Translations under genes and position numbers: made by a program | Notes under the pieces: model-generated | Told to the model about the DNA's origin: nothing | The model's database searches: none | The model's input: the letters and a program-made list of their open reading frames with translations, nothing else | Assembly: GCA_003439945.1 (NCBI GenBank) | Contig: QVRM01004850.1 | Coordinates: 1 to 64,000 of the forward strand | Reading direction: 5' to 3' | DNA from: Dermanyssus gallinae | Lineage: Eukaryota; Arthropoda; Arachnida; Mesostigmata; Dermanyssidae | DNA: 64,000 nucleotides | Shown here: piece by piece, positions 62,071-64,000 of the stretch | Layout of the letters: each line of letters begins with the position of its first letter | How positions within the stretch are numbered: the first letter of the stretch is position 1

Positions 62071-63419
62071 AGCACAAACAAATAACATACATACAGACAG
62101 ACACGCACCCTAGGTTGGCACGCACCTAGACACGTTCACGCACCTACCTACTGTCCAGTCATACGCGGTGCAGCGACGCCGCCGCCGCCTGCGACGACGG
62201 ATAGCAAAATCGTTGACGTTACACTTTAATTAAAGCCGCCGCCGCCCGCCCGCCGCCTGCCAAAACCTGACGTGATTCATAAACACGCCGCCCCTGCTGC
62301 CGCCCCTGCCGCCGCCGCCGCGACCACGTGCAGACGCAGCGCGGCCGCACTCTACTCAGTCGTGTCGGCGAGTGTGGAGGAGAGGGAGGCATGCATGCAT
62401 ATATGTATGTATGTATGTAGAGCTGCGGCGGTCACCTGCAGATGTTGACCAAACAAGACGGCCTTACCTCCTCGTTGGTTGTTGGTTGGTTGGGCGGGCG
62501 GGTGTGTGACCGAGACGTTTTGATTGCGCGCGCGCGTATATTGCGGAGCTGTCCAGCTCTGTCTGTGTGATGCTGATTTCCTGCAAACATGACGCGGGAG
62601 GGGGGGGGGGGGGCGGTTCACAGCGTCATCTAGTGAGGTGGTAACGGCGACAGAAATGTCTTGATTATTATTGTTATTATTATTATAATTATTATTATCA
62701 TTATTATTCAGTTATTGCTTGTGTTGCTGTTGTCGTAGATAATATAGTTGCTTTATTTCGTTTTTTTACTTGGCTTGAGAACTCATGTGAGGATTTGATC
62801 TCCTTTTCGTTTTTCTGCCAACTGATTCGATATAGCATGGTGAAAACGTTTTAAGAACACAAGATCGTCTTTCTGTCGTCCTCGTCGAAATGTTTCAACT
62901 GGAAAGCTCGGCAAACACGACTGTGTCGGTTGTCACAATTGTCTTGCCGTATCGACAACGAAGACGACGACAACAACAATAGCAAGAACAATAGTCAGTA
63001 GAGGAAAAAAGCCCGTACCACGTTCATTCTTACGACACCGACGACAACGGCAACAACAACAACGACGACGCTTGATTGTCTTGACATTTGCAGTCATTTG
63101 GTGGCATAGTGACAGCTGTTATTCACTCCTGTCACAATGTACATGTGTTGATTTTGTCAATAAGGGTTCGTCTACACCTGCTGAGTGGCGTAATCGGTAA
63201 TAGTCTGCTGCAACGACTGGTCTGGTCTCACTGCTTCTAGCTTGTTCGCTTGAATTAGTTTAGCACACCGGCGGGCGCATCTGCAGCACAGCAGCGTGCA
63301 AATAAATAACAGCCCGGGTCGGTGCCGATCGGTGTCTGCTAAATTCGCGTTAATGGTTTAGACCTTTCATTCAATGCGGCCTTGGGCTCTTGCAACTCTT
63401 TCAGCGTATATATATCACT

Positions 63420-63459
<40 letters not shown>

Positions 63460-64000
63460 TGATAACTAACGAATTCTTTTTATGAAAAGTGAACAGCAAT
63501 ATTCATAAGGGTGACACTAGCATTAACTGCATTGATAATAAATACCTCACTGTGTCAAACCAAACACACTACTGAGTAATGGACCTCACGTGCTTTCCCC
63601 CCGACTACATCGGGGAGCGTGCGTTTAAATTCGTGGCAATAAATGTTTCGTATTTGCTTTTGTCTTCTTTAAGTATTAGTCACACGAGAGTAAATTAAAA
63701 AAAAAAAGTAAATCTAAAAGCGGAGTCAATGCGTCAATCTCGCACGGGTCTCGGCAGAATGCTAGGTCCTGACTGTCTTTTACAGGTGCATCTCGCGACT
63801 ATTTCTGCGGCATATAGTTTGCCAGCCAGCGTGCAACCGCAGTGTATCTTCTAAAGATCTCGTTTTGTATTCCAGCGGTAGTTCCATAACTGCAAGACGA
63901 TTGCTAGACCATGGAATAGGCGTTTCTCGCACAGGGCTGTTTCTTGTTCTTCTCAATTTCAATTTCAATATGAGGTTTATTCACGGAACCGCAATTTCAC
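62065..64000. other. Gene-free end of window
   Basis: A CpG- and CCG-rich patch covers 62155-62350. There is a G14 run (62600-62613), ATT repeats (62666-62708), CAA repeats (63045-63070), and (TA)n at 63423-63455 inside a palindrome. No exon is recognised. Confidence 0.55.
63413..63464. repeat. Palindrome with a (TA)n core
   Basis: tatcactaa (63413-63421) and ttagtgata (63456-63464) are exact reverse complements around the TA run, with one bulged C at 63422. Confidence 0.88.

Overview
The window is eukaryotic, repeat-dominated DNA with no host gene I can recognise. R1-clade non-LTR retrotransposons, a mariner and BEL/Pao elements, a moderate base composition and very many (TA)n arrays suggest an arthropod genome. 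A mite or other chelicerate is plausible, but this is inference, since nothing in the window names a species. No rRNA gene, intact tRNA gene, CRISPR array or operon is present.

Layout. (1) 1-4.2 kb: a decayed minus-strand R1-like element (gag zinc knuckle, possible endonuclease start, pre-RT linker). It is split by a dead but structurally complete mariner (525-1763) whose inverted repeats sit in a TA array. (2) 4.2-7.05 kb: a decayed plus-strand BEL/Pao pol with RT, RNase H, integrase and C-terminal region, broken by a tRNA-derived SINE and followed by a possible LTR. (3) 7.6-8.3 kb: a second, minus-strand BEL/Pao fragment whose end repeats the first 115 bases of the window. (4) 8.6-15.7 kb: about 7 kb of A/C-rich 21-bp minisatellite with internal higher-order duplication. 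A perfect hairpin borders it on the left and a retroelement fragment interrupts it at 10.6-11.0 kb. (5) 15.7-19.35 kb: a young, 5'-truncated R1-clade LINE on the minus strand with an uninterrupted ORF2, an 18-base poly(A) tail and a 7-bp candidate target duplication. It joins the minisatellite on one side and an (ACT)n tract on the other. (6) 19.4-64 kb: gene-poor DNA with dozens of TA, GTT, TAC, ATG, AAT, GA and poly-G/C tracts, further SINE copies (family A at 22.0 and 45.9 kb, family B at 32.5 and 36.9 kb), a second LINE relic at 53.9-54.5 kb, several inverted repeats, and one possible spliced exon at 22.34-22.47 kb.

How the parts relate. The content is a layered record of transposition: mariner into a LINE relic, SINE into BEL/Pao, LINE 3' end into SINE, LINE into minisatellite/microsatellite. 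Only the 15.7-19.35 kb LINE still has an intact polymerase ORF. The tRNA-headed SINEs would need LINE machinery supplied in trans; whether this LINE served them is not shown.
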